Shown here piece by piece: positions 33,366-43,970 of a DNA stretch of 64,000 nt. The stretch's first letter is position 1; every line of letters starts with the position of its first letter. The notes under the pieces were generated by a model. That model searched no databases. It saw only the letters and a program-made list of their open reading frames with translations, and was not told the origin of the DNA. Made by a program: the position numbers and the translations under genes. Origin of the DNA: Branchiostoma floridae (Eukaryota > Chordata > Leptocardii > Amphioxiformes > Branchiostomatidae); contig NC_049994.1 of the NCBI RefSeq assembly GCF_000003815.2, positions 16,538,523-16,602,522 on the forward strand, given 5' to 3'.

Positions 33366-33610
33366 CTATACTGCACGACAGACAGTTTCGAAGGGGGCGT
33401 CGTCAACAGGTGCCACTGAGCTGTAATAAAACCAGGCCTTGTTGACCCAAGCATCCCTCCTGAATTTGTATGTTTTCTGGATTAGCTGTTTCTTCGGTTG
33501 TTGCTTCCGGGAATTCCTTGGGTTCGCTGCGTTCTCCACAAACCACACCGAGATAAACTCCCTGTCCACGTGCTCGTTCTTCAAAAACGGCTTTGTGCAG
33601 TAAAATAGGC
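33366..33610 (-). CDS. Possible C-terminal exon of an unknown protein
   Basis: The minus-strand frame has coding-like third positions (mostly G or C) and ends at a TAG. It contains KNEHVDREFISVWFVENAAN and FRRDAWVNKAWFYYSS. The frame stays open upstream through a possible CAG acceptor near 33620. I recognise no family. No partner exon was found nearby, so it may be a terminal exon of a gene that lies to the right, an exon fragment carried by a repeat, or chance. Confidence 0.3.
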
Positions 33611-34348
33611 TGAATAGCCGTTTTTTTCTAATTCCGTCGGCGAACGGAATACAAAGTGTATCTACCCGTCATGGGTAGTTGGAAGGGGGATTTCCGTACT
33701 GACAGATCACGGATGCACGATAAGAGGTTAGTGTATGTACGTATGGGGATCCTGGCCCATCTGGTTCATGTTAAGATGACAATAAAGATGATCGACCCTC
33801 CGTGGTCGTCAGGCAGTTCTGGAATGTGAAGGGAGGACTGCGCGTAGAACTTTCAAGATTTCAAGTACTTGGAACCCCGCCTTGCATCACAAAGGACATT
33901 AGTTTTTCCTATGGTGTTGTCTGACCATAGGAAGCTATGCTAACACGATTTACATTTAAGTAACTTTTGCATATGATCCTAACGATTTAGTGGTTAAACC
34001 AGTTTTTCTACTTAGCTGTACTTGTATGGAATTATTCTGCTAGCTCATTCCAGTGACGCTGAAAAAGAGTGATGGATGTCACTCGAAACGTCCGGAAGTA
34101 AATATCAACGTGTAAAGGGAACATGTACAGACCTCCTCTCTGAGCTACCGGGTATCTCTCTAACCGNNNNNNNNNNNNNNNNNNNNNNNNNNNNNNNNNN
34201 NNNNNNNNNNNNNNNNNNNNNNNNNNNNNNNNNNNNNNNNNNNNNNNNNNNNNNNNNNNNNNNNNNNNNNNNNNNNNNNNNNNNNNNNNNNNNNNNNNNN
34301 NNNNNNNNNNNNNNNNNTTCAAACATGGTGAATATCACGCATCACATC
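33611..34348. other. No recognised gene; second assembly gap
   Basis: Bases 34167-34317 are 151 N. The flanks show no exon. A chain of AT-rich text with AAGATGACAATAAAGATGATCG near 33773 is unremarkable. Confidence 0.5.
34167..34317. other. Assembly gap, 151 N
   Basis: A run of N; the odd length suggests an estimated gap size. It ends 32 bp before the LINE target duplication, so it does not explain the missing 5' end of that LINE. Confidence 1.
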
Positions 34349-34361
34349 GTATCATCGAGTT
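34349..34361. repeat. Target-site duplication of LINE, left (right copy 38320-38332)
   Basis: GTATCATCGAGTT occurs immediately before the truncated LINE and again immediately after its poly(A). This is a perfect 13-bp duplication, which fits target-primed reverse transcription. Confidence 0.92.
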
Positions 34362-37300
34362 ATTGGGGAAAATGAAGGAGATGGCAGGAAACTATTGATA
34401 AACTGCCAAATTGGTAAAACATTCCTAACTCTTGTAAATGTTTATGCTCCAAACAATGCTACTGAAAGAAACACTTTCCTAATCAACCTCGCAAAATGGA
34501 TTGACGAAAATAAACAATCTGAATCTGAAACTACACTTGAGAGAGAAGTTATAGTAGGGGGGGATTGTAATTCAGTTGTGAATTATGGTATGGATAAAAA
34601 AGGAGGGAGACAAACAGACACAGGAAATTCATCACAAACCTTGAAAAATTTCTACCAATCCCTAGGTCTGTGTGACATTTGGAGAGAAAGAAATAAGACT
34701 ACAAGACAATACACTTACAGAGACAAATTTCATAAGGTCTCTAGCAGACTTGATTATTGGTTTATCTCTAAAACCATTGCTGACTCTGTAGTAAGATGTG
34801 ATATAAGACCAAGCATTAAAACAGATCATCAAGCAATATTCCTTAAGATAAGCCTAAATACAAAAGATAAAGGATATGGCTATTGGAAACTAAATACAGA
34901 AGTTCTGAAAGATGAAGAATATTGTGAAGGGATAAAAAAATTAGTTGAGAATGCAAAAAAAGAGGACAGTGATTTACCACCAAGTTTGATGCTGGAACTG
35001 TGTTATGTTAGAATCAGGGACTTTTCCATATCATACTGTAAGAATAGAGCTAAGGAAAGAAAAAAGAAAGAAACAGAACTGACAGATAGAGTAAAAGCAC
35101 TCACACTTTACCTAGAGAATGAAGAAAAAGGTGATGATAAAGCTGAAACTGAACTGGAAAGAACAAAAACACAGTTAGGAAACTACTATGAGGAAAAAGC
35201 TAGAGGAGCTTACATAAGAGCAAGGGCAAAGTGGATAAAAGAAGGGGAAAAGTGTACAAAATTCTTCTTAAATCTAGAGAGGCATAATGCTACCCAATCC
35301 AATATTGACATGTTAAAACTAGGAGATAATGTGATCACAAACCAAAATGAAATATTAACAGAAACAGTGAAATATTATAAAGACTTGTATGCACAAGAAG
35401 ACATTAACCTGGAAGATGTGGACAAATACTTGTCTGACATAGAATTAGATTGCACCCTAAGTGATGAGGAGAAAGAAAAAATAGATTCTCAGATCACAAT
35501 AGAAGAATGTGAACGTGCATTAGAGAGTATGAAGAGCAACAGGGCTCCAGGACCAAACGGGCTCCCATCAGAGTTCTTCAAAAAATTCTGGAGTTTATTA
35601 GGACCTATTATTTTTAAGTCCTTTATGGAAAGTTTTGAAAACAAAACCTTAGCATATTCACAAAGAAAAGCACTGATAAAACTACTGCACAAGAAAAATG
35701 AATTACATATGTTAAAAAATTGGAGACCAATCAGTCTACTCAACTGCGACTACAAAATAATTGCATTTACGCTTGCCAATAGAATTAAAACAGTTATTTC
35801 AAAACTTGTTCACCAAAATCAGACAGCATACATAAAAGGACGATTCATAGGTGAAAACATAAGACTAATAAATGACATAATATTTTATACAAAACAGAAG
35901 AAAATACCTGGTATACTTTTGTTCCTTGATTTTGAAAAAGCATATGATACGGTAAATAGAGACTTCATGTATAAAACTATGGAAAAATTCAACTTTGGTC
36001 CTAATTTCACTCAATGGATTCGCATTCTTTATAAAGATACCCACAGTAGTATATTGAATAATGGTTGGATCTCTGAACCCTTCGCACTGGAAAGAGGAAT
36101 AAGACAAGGCTGTCCTCTATCATGTTTATTGTTCATACTGGTTACTGAAATTTTGTCTACTAAATTAAGAAAATCTCAAAGTGTCAGAGGTATCACAGTT
36201 CCACATGCGGAAGGTTCAGAAGAAATAAAGATAACACAAGTTGCTGATGATACCACTTTAGTTCTTGCAGATGAAAGTTCAATAGAAAATGCAGTAAAAC
36301 TTATCATTGACTTTGGAAGGGTAGCTGGAACAAAACTTAATCAAAATAAAACTCAAGCTATGTGGATAGGATCATGGGAAAATAAAGAGGAATGTATGTT
36401 GGGTTTACAATGGACCAAAGGACCAGTTAAGGCAATTGGGGTCTACTTTGGACATGATCCTCGTGTTTGTGAGTTGTTGAACTGGGAAAAGAAAATAGAA
36501 AGATTGAAGAATGTATTTAACCTATGGAAAAAGAGAAAACTAACACTCTATGGAAAAGTAACCGTTGTGAAACAGTTAGCACTATCTCTGATTACATACA
36601 ATTTGATGAACATAGACACTCCAGAATGGGTACTTAAAACTGTAGAAAAGGAATGTTGGACCTTTATATGGGATGGAAAGAAAGATAAGATAAGTAGAAA
36701 ATGTATGATCAGAGACCACAGTGATGGAGGGATAAGTATGGTTGATTTGAGAGCCCAACACCAGGGCTTCTTAGCCCTTTGGGTAAAGAGACTCAACCAA
36801 GGACATAATGTGCAATGGAAACTTATCCCAAAATACTATTTCAGTAAGTGTGGAATAGATAATTTGATTTTCAATATGAACTTTTGTAGGAAGGGGGACT
36901 GCCCCAAACTACCAGTTATGCCAACCTATTATAAGGAGATAATATTGGCCTGGCATCAAGCAGGTGGAGGGGTAAAGAAGGTACCAGAAACAGCAAAAGA
37001 GATCATGAATGAGGTAATATGGGGAAATCAGTATATTAAACTGGGTAATAGAACTTTGTATTATAAACACTGGATTGAGTGTGACCTCATATATATTCGA
37101 GATGTTTTCATGCAAGGGAAATATATAAACGCACAAGATTTATTTTTGAAATTATATGACACCAGGAATTTCCTAGCTGAACATAATAATGTATGGGTTG
37201 CTATACCAGGGCATTGGAAAGCATTGTTGAGCCAGGTTGGGGATCAGCATACAGATGTTGATGTCCAACCAAATCAGCTTGGAATTTTGAAGACTGTATT

Positions 37301-37871
37301 TGTTCCCCTAGACAAACTCACCTCTAGGAGTCTTTATAACCAGATAAAATCACAGAATGTTATAGAAAGTAAATGTATTGATGAGTGGATTGAGCTACTT
37401 GATGTTACAATTTTAGATAAGAAGTTAATTTGGAAAAATTTAATTGTTAACATTAAAGAGAACAAATTAAAAGAACTTAATTTCAAACTCCTGCACAACA
37501 TTTTACCCTGTGGATTAAAACTAAATAAGTGGCAAATTAAAAACAAACTGGGTGAAATATACAGCCCTGTATGCACACTATGCAATGAAAAAGACACCTA
37601 TGTCCATATGTTCTATAACTGTAGAAAGCTGGGGTTGTTTTGGAAGGATGTTGGAAATGTGTTGTATCGAAAAGGATTACATGTCTCAATAACCAAACCA
37701 CTTATATTTCTTGGAATCAGTAATATATGGTCTGTTAACAGGATAATCTCGATTGCAAAGTTCTCTATTTTTAAACAGTGGTTGAGACATATAGATACTA
37801 ATACAGAGTTATACACCAACATATTTCAAACATTTTTGACAGACCTAAAGTTAATGTCGTACATAAATTGA
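34362..37871 (+). CDS. LINE ORF2 (partial endonuclease plus reverse transcriptase)
   Basis: The frame is open from the first base of the insertion, with no native start codon, to TGA at 37871, about 1169 codons. The endonuclease remnant shows LVNVYAPN, GGDCN (for the usual GGDFN), SRLDYWF and TDHQA. The polymerase shows NWRPISLLNCDYKI, a DFEKAYDTVN catalytic block, RQGCPLS and VADD where YADD is usual. The two aspartates of that box are kept. The C-terminal zinc-like tail is CTLCNEKDTYVHMFYNC. Conserved wording places it in the L1/Tx1 group. A complete element would have about 100 more N-terminal residues of endonuclease and an upstream ORF1, both absent. It probably cannot transpose in cis. 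Confidence 0.92.
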   Translation: MGENEGDGRKLLINCQIGKTFLTLVNVYAPNNATERNTFLINLAKWIDENKQSESETTLEREVIVGGDCNSVVNYGMDKKGGRQTDTGNSSQTLKNFYQSLGLCDIWRERNKTTRQYTYRDKFHKVSSRLDYWFISKTIADSVVRCDIRPSIKTDHQAIFLKISLNTKDKGYGYWKLNTEVLKDEEYCEGIKKLVENAKKEDSDLPPSLMLELCYVRIRDFSISYCKNRAKERKKKETELTDRVKALTLYLENEEKGDDKAETELERTKTQLGNYYEEKARGAYIRARAKWIKEGEKCTKFFLNLERHNATQSNIDMLKLGDNVITNQNEILTETVKYYKDLYAQEDINLEDVDKYLSDIELDCTLSDEEKEKIDSQITIEECERALESMKSNRAPGPNGLPSEFFKKFWSLLGPIIFKSFMESFENKTLAYSQRKALIKLLHKKNELHMLKNWRPISLLNCDYKIIAFTLANRIKTVISKLVHQNQTAYIKGRFIGENIRLINDIIFYTKQKKIPGILLFLDFEKAYDTVNRDFMYKTMEKFNFGPNFTQWIRILYKDTHSSILNNGWISEPFALERGIRQGCPLSCLLFILVTEILSTKLRKSQSVRGITVPHAEGSEEIKITQVADDTTLVLADESSIENAVKLIIDFGRVAGTKLNQNKTQAMWIGSWENKEECMLGLQWTKGPVKAIGVYFGHDPRVCELLNWEKKIERLKNVFNLWKKRKLTLYGKVTVVKQLALSLITYNLMNIDTPEWVLKTVEKECWTFIWDGKKDKISRKCMIRDHSDGGISMVDLRAQHQGFLALWVKRLNQGHNVQWKLIPKYYFSKCGIDNLIFNMNFCRKGDCPKLPVMPTYYKEIILAWHQAGGGVKKVPETAKEIMNEVIWGNQYIKLGNRTLYYKHWIECDLIYIRDVFMQGKYINAQDLFLKLYDTRNFLAEHNNVWVAIPGHWKALLSQVGDQHTDVDVQPNQLGILKTVFVPLDKLTSRSLYNQIKSQNVIESKCIDEWIELLDVTILDKKLIWKNLIVNIKENKLKELNFKLLHNILPCGLKLNKWQIKNKLGEIYSPVCTLCNEKDTYVHMFYNCRKLGLFWKDVGNVLYRKGLHVSITKPLIFLGISNIWSVNRIISIAKFSIFKQWLRHIDTNTELYTNIFQTFLTDLKLMSYIN

Positions 37872-38319
37872 AATATCCATGTTTCTGAACATATATAGTA
37901 TAAAATAAGAAGAACAAAGTCTTGAGTAATTGCTGTCTTGCCCACAAGCTGGCAATATGACTGGTACTGTTGAGATGCAGATGTATCCGCTTTTTATTTG
38001 TATTTCGATGCTTGCCATTTAATACTTTTGTTCTCCCTTCGTGAGCACTTACTTGTTGCATTTTATAAAGGGAGAGGAGCTAAGTTCTTTAGTGCCAACG
38101 TTCATACTTTTTTCAGACAGTACTAGTGTAGTACTGAAGTCAGGGGACATGTTGTAAAATATAATAGCTCGTTATATATATGTGTATATTTGACGTAATC
38201 TATTTTGTTATTGTTTGTTACCATGGTTACTTACACACTTCATTGTATCATTGATTGTAATATTGTGAATGAAGAATAAAATGTGGAAAAAAAATTAAAA
38301 AAAAAAAAAAAAAAAAAAA
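34362..38319 (+). mobile_element. 5'-truncated L1/Tx1-type LINE
   Basis: The insertion starts abruptly inside the endonuclease domain, runs through an uninterrupted reverse transcriptase and a 3' UTR of about 410 bp, and ends with AATAAAA near 38275 and an A-rich tail of about 35 bases. A perfect 13-bp duplication flanks it. The open frame, exact duplication and intact tail all point to a recent insertion. The truncation lies 45 bp to the right of the N run, so it is biological and not an assembly effect. Confidence 0.92.
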
Positions 38320-38332
38320 GTATCATCGAGTT

Positions 38333-39725
38333 TTATATACGAATAGTAAAAATCATAAAACGAAGCCAGGTGAAATTATACCTGTGGTTTATAAGAAATC
38401 GCTGGCGAAAGTGTGGTGAAGAGTCCCACATAATTGTGGTTCCGCGTCCACGTCACGGCAGGCCGTTCTTCTCTGCTTCCAGTGCGACCGCCGGTCGGCC
38501 ATCGGTGCAGCATCCGCGTCAGAGACCCATCTCAACTTCCGACGAAAAGCGTCTGCCTCCGTGCCACTGATGGTCAGGTTGTAGGGCTTATTAGATGCCA
38601 TTTACTCCGATACAGTATCTCCGCTCTTCTTGTACCTGACATATACGGCTTCGGGTGTCTCAGACGGCCAGTTCTTGCGCTTCTCAGCCCTAGTAGTCAG
38701 CAAACCGTCTGCTTGAAGCATACTCATTGCGACAATACAACGTAGAATATCGAAAAAGAGACGAGCGAAATAACTGCGATTCAAATGGTGGTGTAAAAGA
38801 GGACAATAAATCAAAGGTTTTAGGCATCTTTGACAGGTACATATCTATATCATCCTTTTCTTTTCTTTATTCTGCAAGGTTCGTGCCAGAAAAATGCTTT
38901 ACATCTCAATAACTGAATGTGGGGCGAAGGCGCATTGACGTAATTTTCCTACGACCTTCTTTATGTGATATGGCATTTATACAAATGAATGTTTCCTTGG
39001 GTCACTGAAATCATAAACGAACGTTAACACTTCTGCATGAATGAATTGAAATGAAAAAAAGTCCTATTTCAAATTATGTATTTCTCTTATATCAGACGCA
39101 AACGTAATTGAAACAGCAAACGTTCTCTTCAGGTCTGCACTCTCTCAAGTTATTTGAGATATCATACGTGTATCTTTATTAAATTGTGCGTTTGGACGCT
39201 TGACCCAGTATTCCCGCCATTTGCAGACATGTCCCGTGGACTATGCTTACCATGCCTATATATCATTAAATCTTTATTGTGTAACGTGTAATACAGGTAG
39301 TTTGTTTTGACACAAGGTAATGTATTTTATTTTTCGACGAAAATATTTGCACTTGTTTCCGATGTCGAAGCATTTTTCTTCCCTGTTGACTGTTCAATGT
39401 GAGGCAAAAATCCCTTCTCCCAGCCTGTGAAACATGATACAGGCAGTTAGGCCGGTTCGGCTCGTACGCGCTGGCAGAAATGTTTACACACAGTGGGGTG
39501 CGTGTGCCGGAGCGATCGTTCCCGCCGCCCCAATGTGGGAGAAGGCAGCCTTCATTAGAGCTCAGTAACTAGTGTCTGAAGGAACGCTTCAGGTTAGGTC
39601 TGTTTTGTCAGGGAGGTGTCTAAAGTATTAGTCAGCACATAACCACCAATATTTCTCAGTGTCATGAAGATAATTTAGAAAAAAACAACGATATTTGCAT
39701 GTATGTTCACATGTAACCGTACACG
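38333..39725 (-). other. Two adjacent short coding-like frames, then nothing recognised
   Basis: On the minus strand a frame from an ATG near 38730 (MSMLQADGLLTTRAEKRKNW, ending KKSGDTVSE and TAA) is followed at once by ATG at 38601 (MASNKPYNLTISGTEADAFR...). The stop and start read TAAATGG. Codon choice looks coding, but neither product is familiar and both are short, so chance or a repeat fragment is possible. From 38815 to 39725 I see no feature. Confidence 0.25.
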
Positions 39726-39960
39726 TTACCGGCAGCGGGTCTTATAATTGGCAACAGGAGCTGTCGACATGTCAGGCAGCGGCTCGGTGGCAGTCATGCT
39801 TGGCTGGTTGCCCCGCTGTGAGTTCTGGCTAACATAAACATCCCTGCCATTCCTACCCATTCCCTGGGTCAGGCTTCCAGGGAGCCAGTTGCCTGTTGTC
39901 CAGAAATTTCTCTCGTCCAGGGCAAGTAGCCTGGGAGGCACTGTCCAAGGTCACTAGAAA
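39726..39960 (-). CDS. Possible terminal exon of an unknown protein
   Basis: The minus-strand frame ends with TAA at 39726 and includes PRLLALDERNFWTTGNW, SQNSQRGNQPSM and DMSTAPVANYK. Its codon use looks coding. A TTTTCTAG or GACAG acceptor lies at its 5' side; only the latter (phase 1) keeps the frame open. There is no known family match. A single orphan exon is weak evidence. Confidence 0.28.
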
Positions 39961-40509
39961 ATACGAAAGACGTTACATTGCCGCTTGCGACTTAACTAGC
40001 CACCCATCCGTCAACTCCGCTGACACATTGTACCGTCAACCCTGGAGAAATTGGTATTGATCAAGGACATTATATAACGTCCTTGGTATTGATGTAAAAA
40101 AAACAACAACATTGTTTTACTGTGCCTTTACAAAGTTTAATATGATACATTATTGGAAATGTATGTGTATAAGTATGATTAAATAGCCAGCCTTCCTTTT
40201 TTTCATTTTGCGTAGTCTTTGAGTGTATTTGGCAATACTAGTATGTGAGCTTGTATACATACTTGATAAATAAAGATACTAGTAAACTTCACTTCCGCTT
40301 TCCGCTGTCATAGAGGTAGCAAACACTCGTTGTAAAGCAACCTAGATATATTATTCTTGCTATAAAGTTGCCAGCATCGTGGTCGTAGGAAGAAATAGAC
40401 ATATCTGTAAGTTCTTGTTCTTGAGCAGCCCTCTTTATAAACAAGGTCCCAACTTTTCAGATTTCAAACACGCTTTTTGTTACCGGCATATATTTTTCCT
40501 CTTACGTCG
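39961..40509. other. No recognised feature
   Basis: AT-rich sequence between the possible exon and the satellite array. The last ~60 bp show partial similarity to the satellite unit and may be its degraded first copy. Confidence 0.4.
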
Positions 40510-43500
40510 CCGTCGGGATTTCTGAATTTTTAAGACGGATTGAAGAAGAACATTATTGCGCAACAATTGTAAAGGAAATGACACAATATGTGGCAACTCG
40601 TACATACAAAGCAGTTAAACTGCATGAGTTGCTGTTATCTAACAATTGTAAAGTACTAGTCTACTTCAGGAATGGCAATACTACAAACTAGCCTGGGTAC
40701 TATCCTAATCCTGACGTTTACTATACACTATCTATATAAAGTCTCTATGTGTTTTGGAAACGGCCATATGTATCAGATTACATCCACTATCTAAAAAAAC
40801 GTCGCTGACGAGAGATAGTTTATGCTATCTCAAAACTTGGATATTTTTACCATGTATAGCAAAAGAATCCCGGGATTTCTTTCAGGGGATTTTTAAGACG
40901 TATTGTAGAAGAACTTTATTGCACGACAATTGTAAAGGATACAACGTGTGGCAACTTGTACACAGAAAGCAGTTAAACTACATGAGTTGCTGATATCTTA
41001 CAATTGTAAGGAACTAGTCTAATTCAGGACTGGCAATAGTACAAACTAGCCTGGGTACTATCCTGATCGCAGTTTGCCATGGCGCTTACTATACACTATA
41101 TAAAGTAAAGTCTCTATGGTTTTGCAAACGGTCTTATAATTAAGATTACTTCCGCTATCTGAAATAACGTCGTTGACAAGAGATAGTTAATGCTATCTAA
41201 AAACTTTGACTCATCGTATCTAAGTCGTAGAAAAAAAATCGACATTCTTTCCATGTATAGCAAAAAAATCCCGGGATTTCTTTGAGGCATTTTTAAGACG
41301 GATTGAAGAAGAACTTTATTGCACGACAATTGTAAAGGATGCAACGTGTGGCAACTTGTACACAGAAAGCAGTTAAACTACATGAATTGCTGATATCTAA
41401 CAATTGTAGGGAACTAGTCTAATTCAGGACTGGCAATAGTACAAACTAGCCTACTATCCGGGATAGCAGTTCGATGTGGCGCTTACTATAGACTATATTA
41501 AGTCTCTATGGTTTTGGAAACGGTCATATGTATCAGATTACATGCACTATCTAAAAAAAACGTCGCTGACGAGAGATAGTTTATGCTATCTCAAAACTTG
41601 GACTTGTCAGATTTTAAGTCGTAGAAAAAAATCGATATTTTTACCATGTATAGCAAAAAAAATCCCGGGATTTCTTTCAGGCATTTTTAAGACGGATTGA
41701 AGAAGAACTTTATTGCGCAACAATTGTAAAGGAAATGATACAATATGTGGCAACTTGTACATACAAAGCAGTTAAACTACATGAGTTGCTGATATCTAAC
41801 AATTGTAAAGAACTAGTCTAATTCAGGACTAGCAATAGTACAAACTAGCCTGGGTACCATCCTAATCGTAGTTCACTCTGGCGTTTACTATACACTATAT
41901 AAAGTCTCTATGGTTTTGGAAACGATCTTATTATATTAAAATTACATCCACTATCTGAAACAGCGTCGATGACGAGAGATATTTTTATGCTATCTGAAAA
42001 CTTTGACTCGTCGTTTCTTAAGTCGTAGAAAAATCGATATTTTTTCCATGTATAGCAAAAAAAAACGGTATTTCTTTCCGTGTTTTTAAGACGTATTGTA
42101 GAAGAACTTCATTGGCATTGCACGACAATTGTAAAGGATACAACGTGTGGCAACTTGTACACAGAAAGCAGTTAAACTACATGAGTTGCTGATATCTTAC
42201 AATTGTAAGGAACTAGTCTAATTCAGGACTGGCAATAGTACAAACTAGCCTGGGTACTATACTGATCGCAGTTTGCTATGGCGCTTACTATATAAAGTCT
42301 CCATGGTTTTGGAAATGGTCATATGTTAAAGCTTACATCCACTATCTGAAACAACGTCGTTGACAAGAGATAGTTAATGCTATCTAAAAACTTTGACTCA
42401 TCGTATCTTAAGTCGTAGAAAAGAATAGATATTTTTTCCATGCATAGCAAAAAAAAATCCCGGGATTTCTTTCAGGAATTTTTAAGACAGATTGAAGAAG
42501 AACTTTATTGCACGACAATTGTGAAGGATACAACATGTGGCAACTTGTACATAGAAAGCAGTTGAACTACATGAGTTGCTGATATCTAACAATTGTAATG
42601 AACTTGTCTAATTCAGGAATGGCAACAGTACATACTAGCCTACTATCCGGGAAGCAGTTCGATGCGGCGCTTACTATACACTATATAAAGTCTTTATGGT
42701 TTTGGAAACGGTCTTATTATTAAGATTATATCCACTATCTGAAACAGCGTCGTTGACGAGAGATATTTTATGCTATCTGAAAACTTTGACTCGTCGTATC
42801 TTAAGTCGTAGAAAAATCGATATTTTTTATCCATGTATAGCAAAAAAAAACGGTATTTCTTTCCGTGTTTTTAAGACGTATTGTAGAAGAACTTTATTGG
42901 CATTGCACGACAATTGTAAATGATACAACGTGTGGCAACTTGTACACAGAAAAAAGTTAAACTACATGAGTTGCTGATATCTTACAATTGTAAGGAACTA
43001 GTCTAATTCAGGACTGGCAATAATACAAACTAGCCTGGGTACTATCCTGATCGCAGTTTGCTATGGCGCTTACTATATAAAGTCTACATGGTTTTGGAAA
43101 TGGTCACATATTAAAGCTTACATCCACTATCTGAAACAACGTCGTTGACGAGAGATAGTTTATGCTATCTAAAAACTTTGACTCGTCGTATTTTAAGTCG
43201 TAGAAACAAAATCGATATTTTTACCATGTATAGCAAAAAAAATCCCGGGATTTCTTTCAGGAATTTTCAAGACGGATTGAAGAAGAACTTTATTGTGCAA
43301 CAATTGTAAAGGAAATGATACAATATGTGGCAACTTGTACACAGAGAGCAGTTAAACTACATGAGTTGCTGATATCTAACAATTGTAGGAACTAGTCTTC
43401 TTCGGCAATGGCAATAGTACAAACTAGCCTGACGAGTGGGTACTATGCGGATGGCAGTTCGCTGTGGCGCTTACTATAAGTATGGTTTTGGAAACGGTCT

Positions 43501-43970
43501 TATAATTCAGCTTAAGCTAAGAGCACAACCCGCCGTACTTGCAACTGCGTGGTGTCTACGTGCCAAAACGTGGGCAATCGCACAGAGATTGTACGTTGTA
43601 AGCGCGTACAACTCACTTACCACTTGCGCAACGAACGATGCACGCAACCGGCTCACGGCCAGGCGTGGCGTGCAGACCACATACTTACACCTTAGCTTGC
43701 ACAACCGTGCGAGAGACGTGCGTTGAGACGTACTCCCTCCCTGCTCTTGCCAGTCCTTCACCACGTTTTCGGAAAAACGTGGCGGACGTGAACTCCCAAA
43801 AAACGTACGGACAAAACGCACGTACGGTGGGTTGTGCCCCTAGCTTTACGTCCACTATCTGGCACACCGTTGCTGACGAGAGATAGTTTATGGCAACTGA
43901 AAACTTGGACTTGTCGTATCTTAAGTCGTAGAAAAGAGATCGATATTTTTTCCATGTATAGCAAAAAGAC
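40510..43970. repeat. ~395-bp satellite, eight units
   Basis: The marker TAAGACG/ATTG at the start of each unit falls at 40531, 40894, 41294, 41688, 42087, 42483, 42872 and 43268 (CAAG in the last), giving spacings of 363, 400, 394, 399, 396, 389 and 396. Each unit contains AACTTTATTGCACGACAATTGTAA-like text, TGAGTTGCTGATATCT, a TATATAAAGTCT box, a hairpin (AGATAG-TTTATG-CTATCT), and usually ATCCCGGGATTTCTTTC. Two subtypes occur: GACGGATTGAAG and GACGTATTGTAG. The order suggests duplication of two-unit blocks near the right end. Confidence 0.92.
43515..43845. mobile_element. 331-bp MITE inserted in the last satellite unit
   Basis: GC-rich sequence interrupts the unit between ATTCAGC and CGTCCACTATCT. 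The ends are AGCTAAGAGCACAACCCG and, at the other side, the near reverse complement CGGTGGGTTGTGCCCCTAGCT. TTA flanks both ends (43512-43514 and 43846-43848). A 3-bp TTA duplication and no coding capacity fit a PIF/Harbinger-type non-autonomous element; the family assignment is tentative. Confidence 0.75.

Noticed and set aside
34395-34400. TTG as start of the LINE protein.
   Set aside because: The same frame is open to the first base of the insertion and continues endonuclease sequence. The protein is truncated by the insertion, not started here.
40800-43220. Hammerhead-ribozyme-like text in the satellite: CTGACGAG, a 6-bp stem, then GAAA in some units.
   Set aside because: Units with GAAA lack the pairing C before it, units with that C have AAAA, an extra A shifts stem III, and no stem I partner flanks CTGA. 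The core is not satisfied in any single unit.
40510-43970. CRISPR-like array.
   Set aside because: Units are ~395 bp without short repeat/unique spacer alternation, in a eukaryotic genome.
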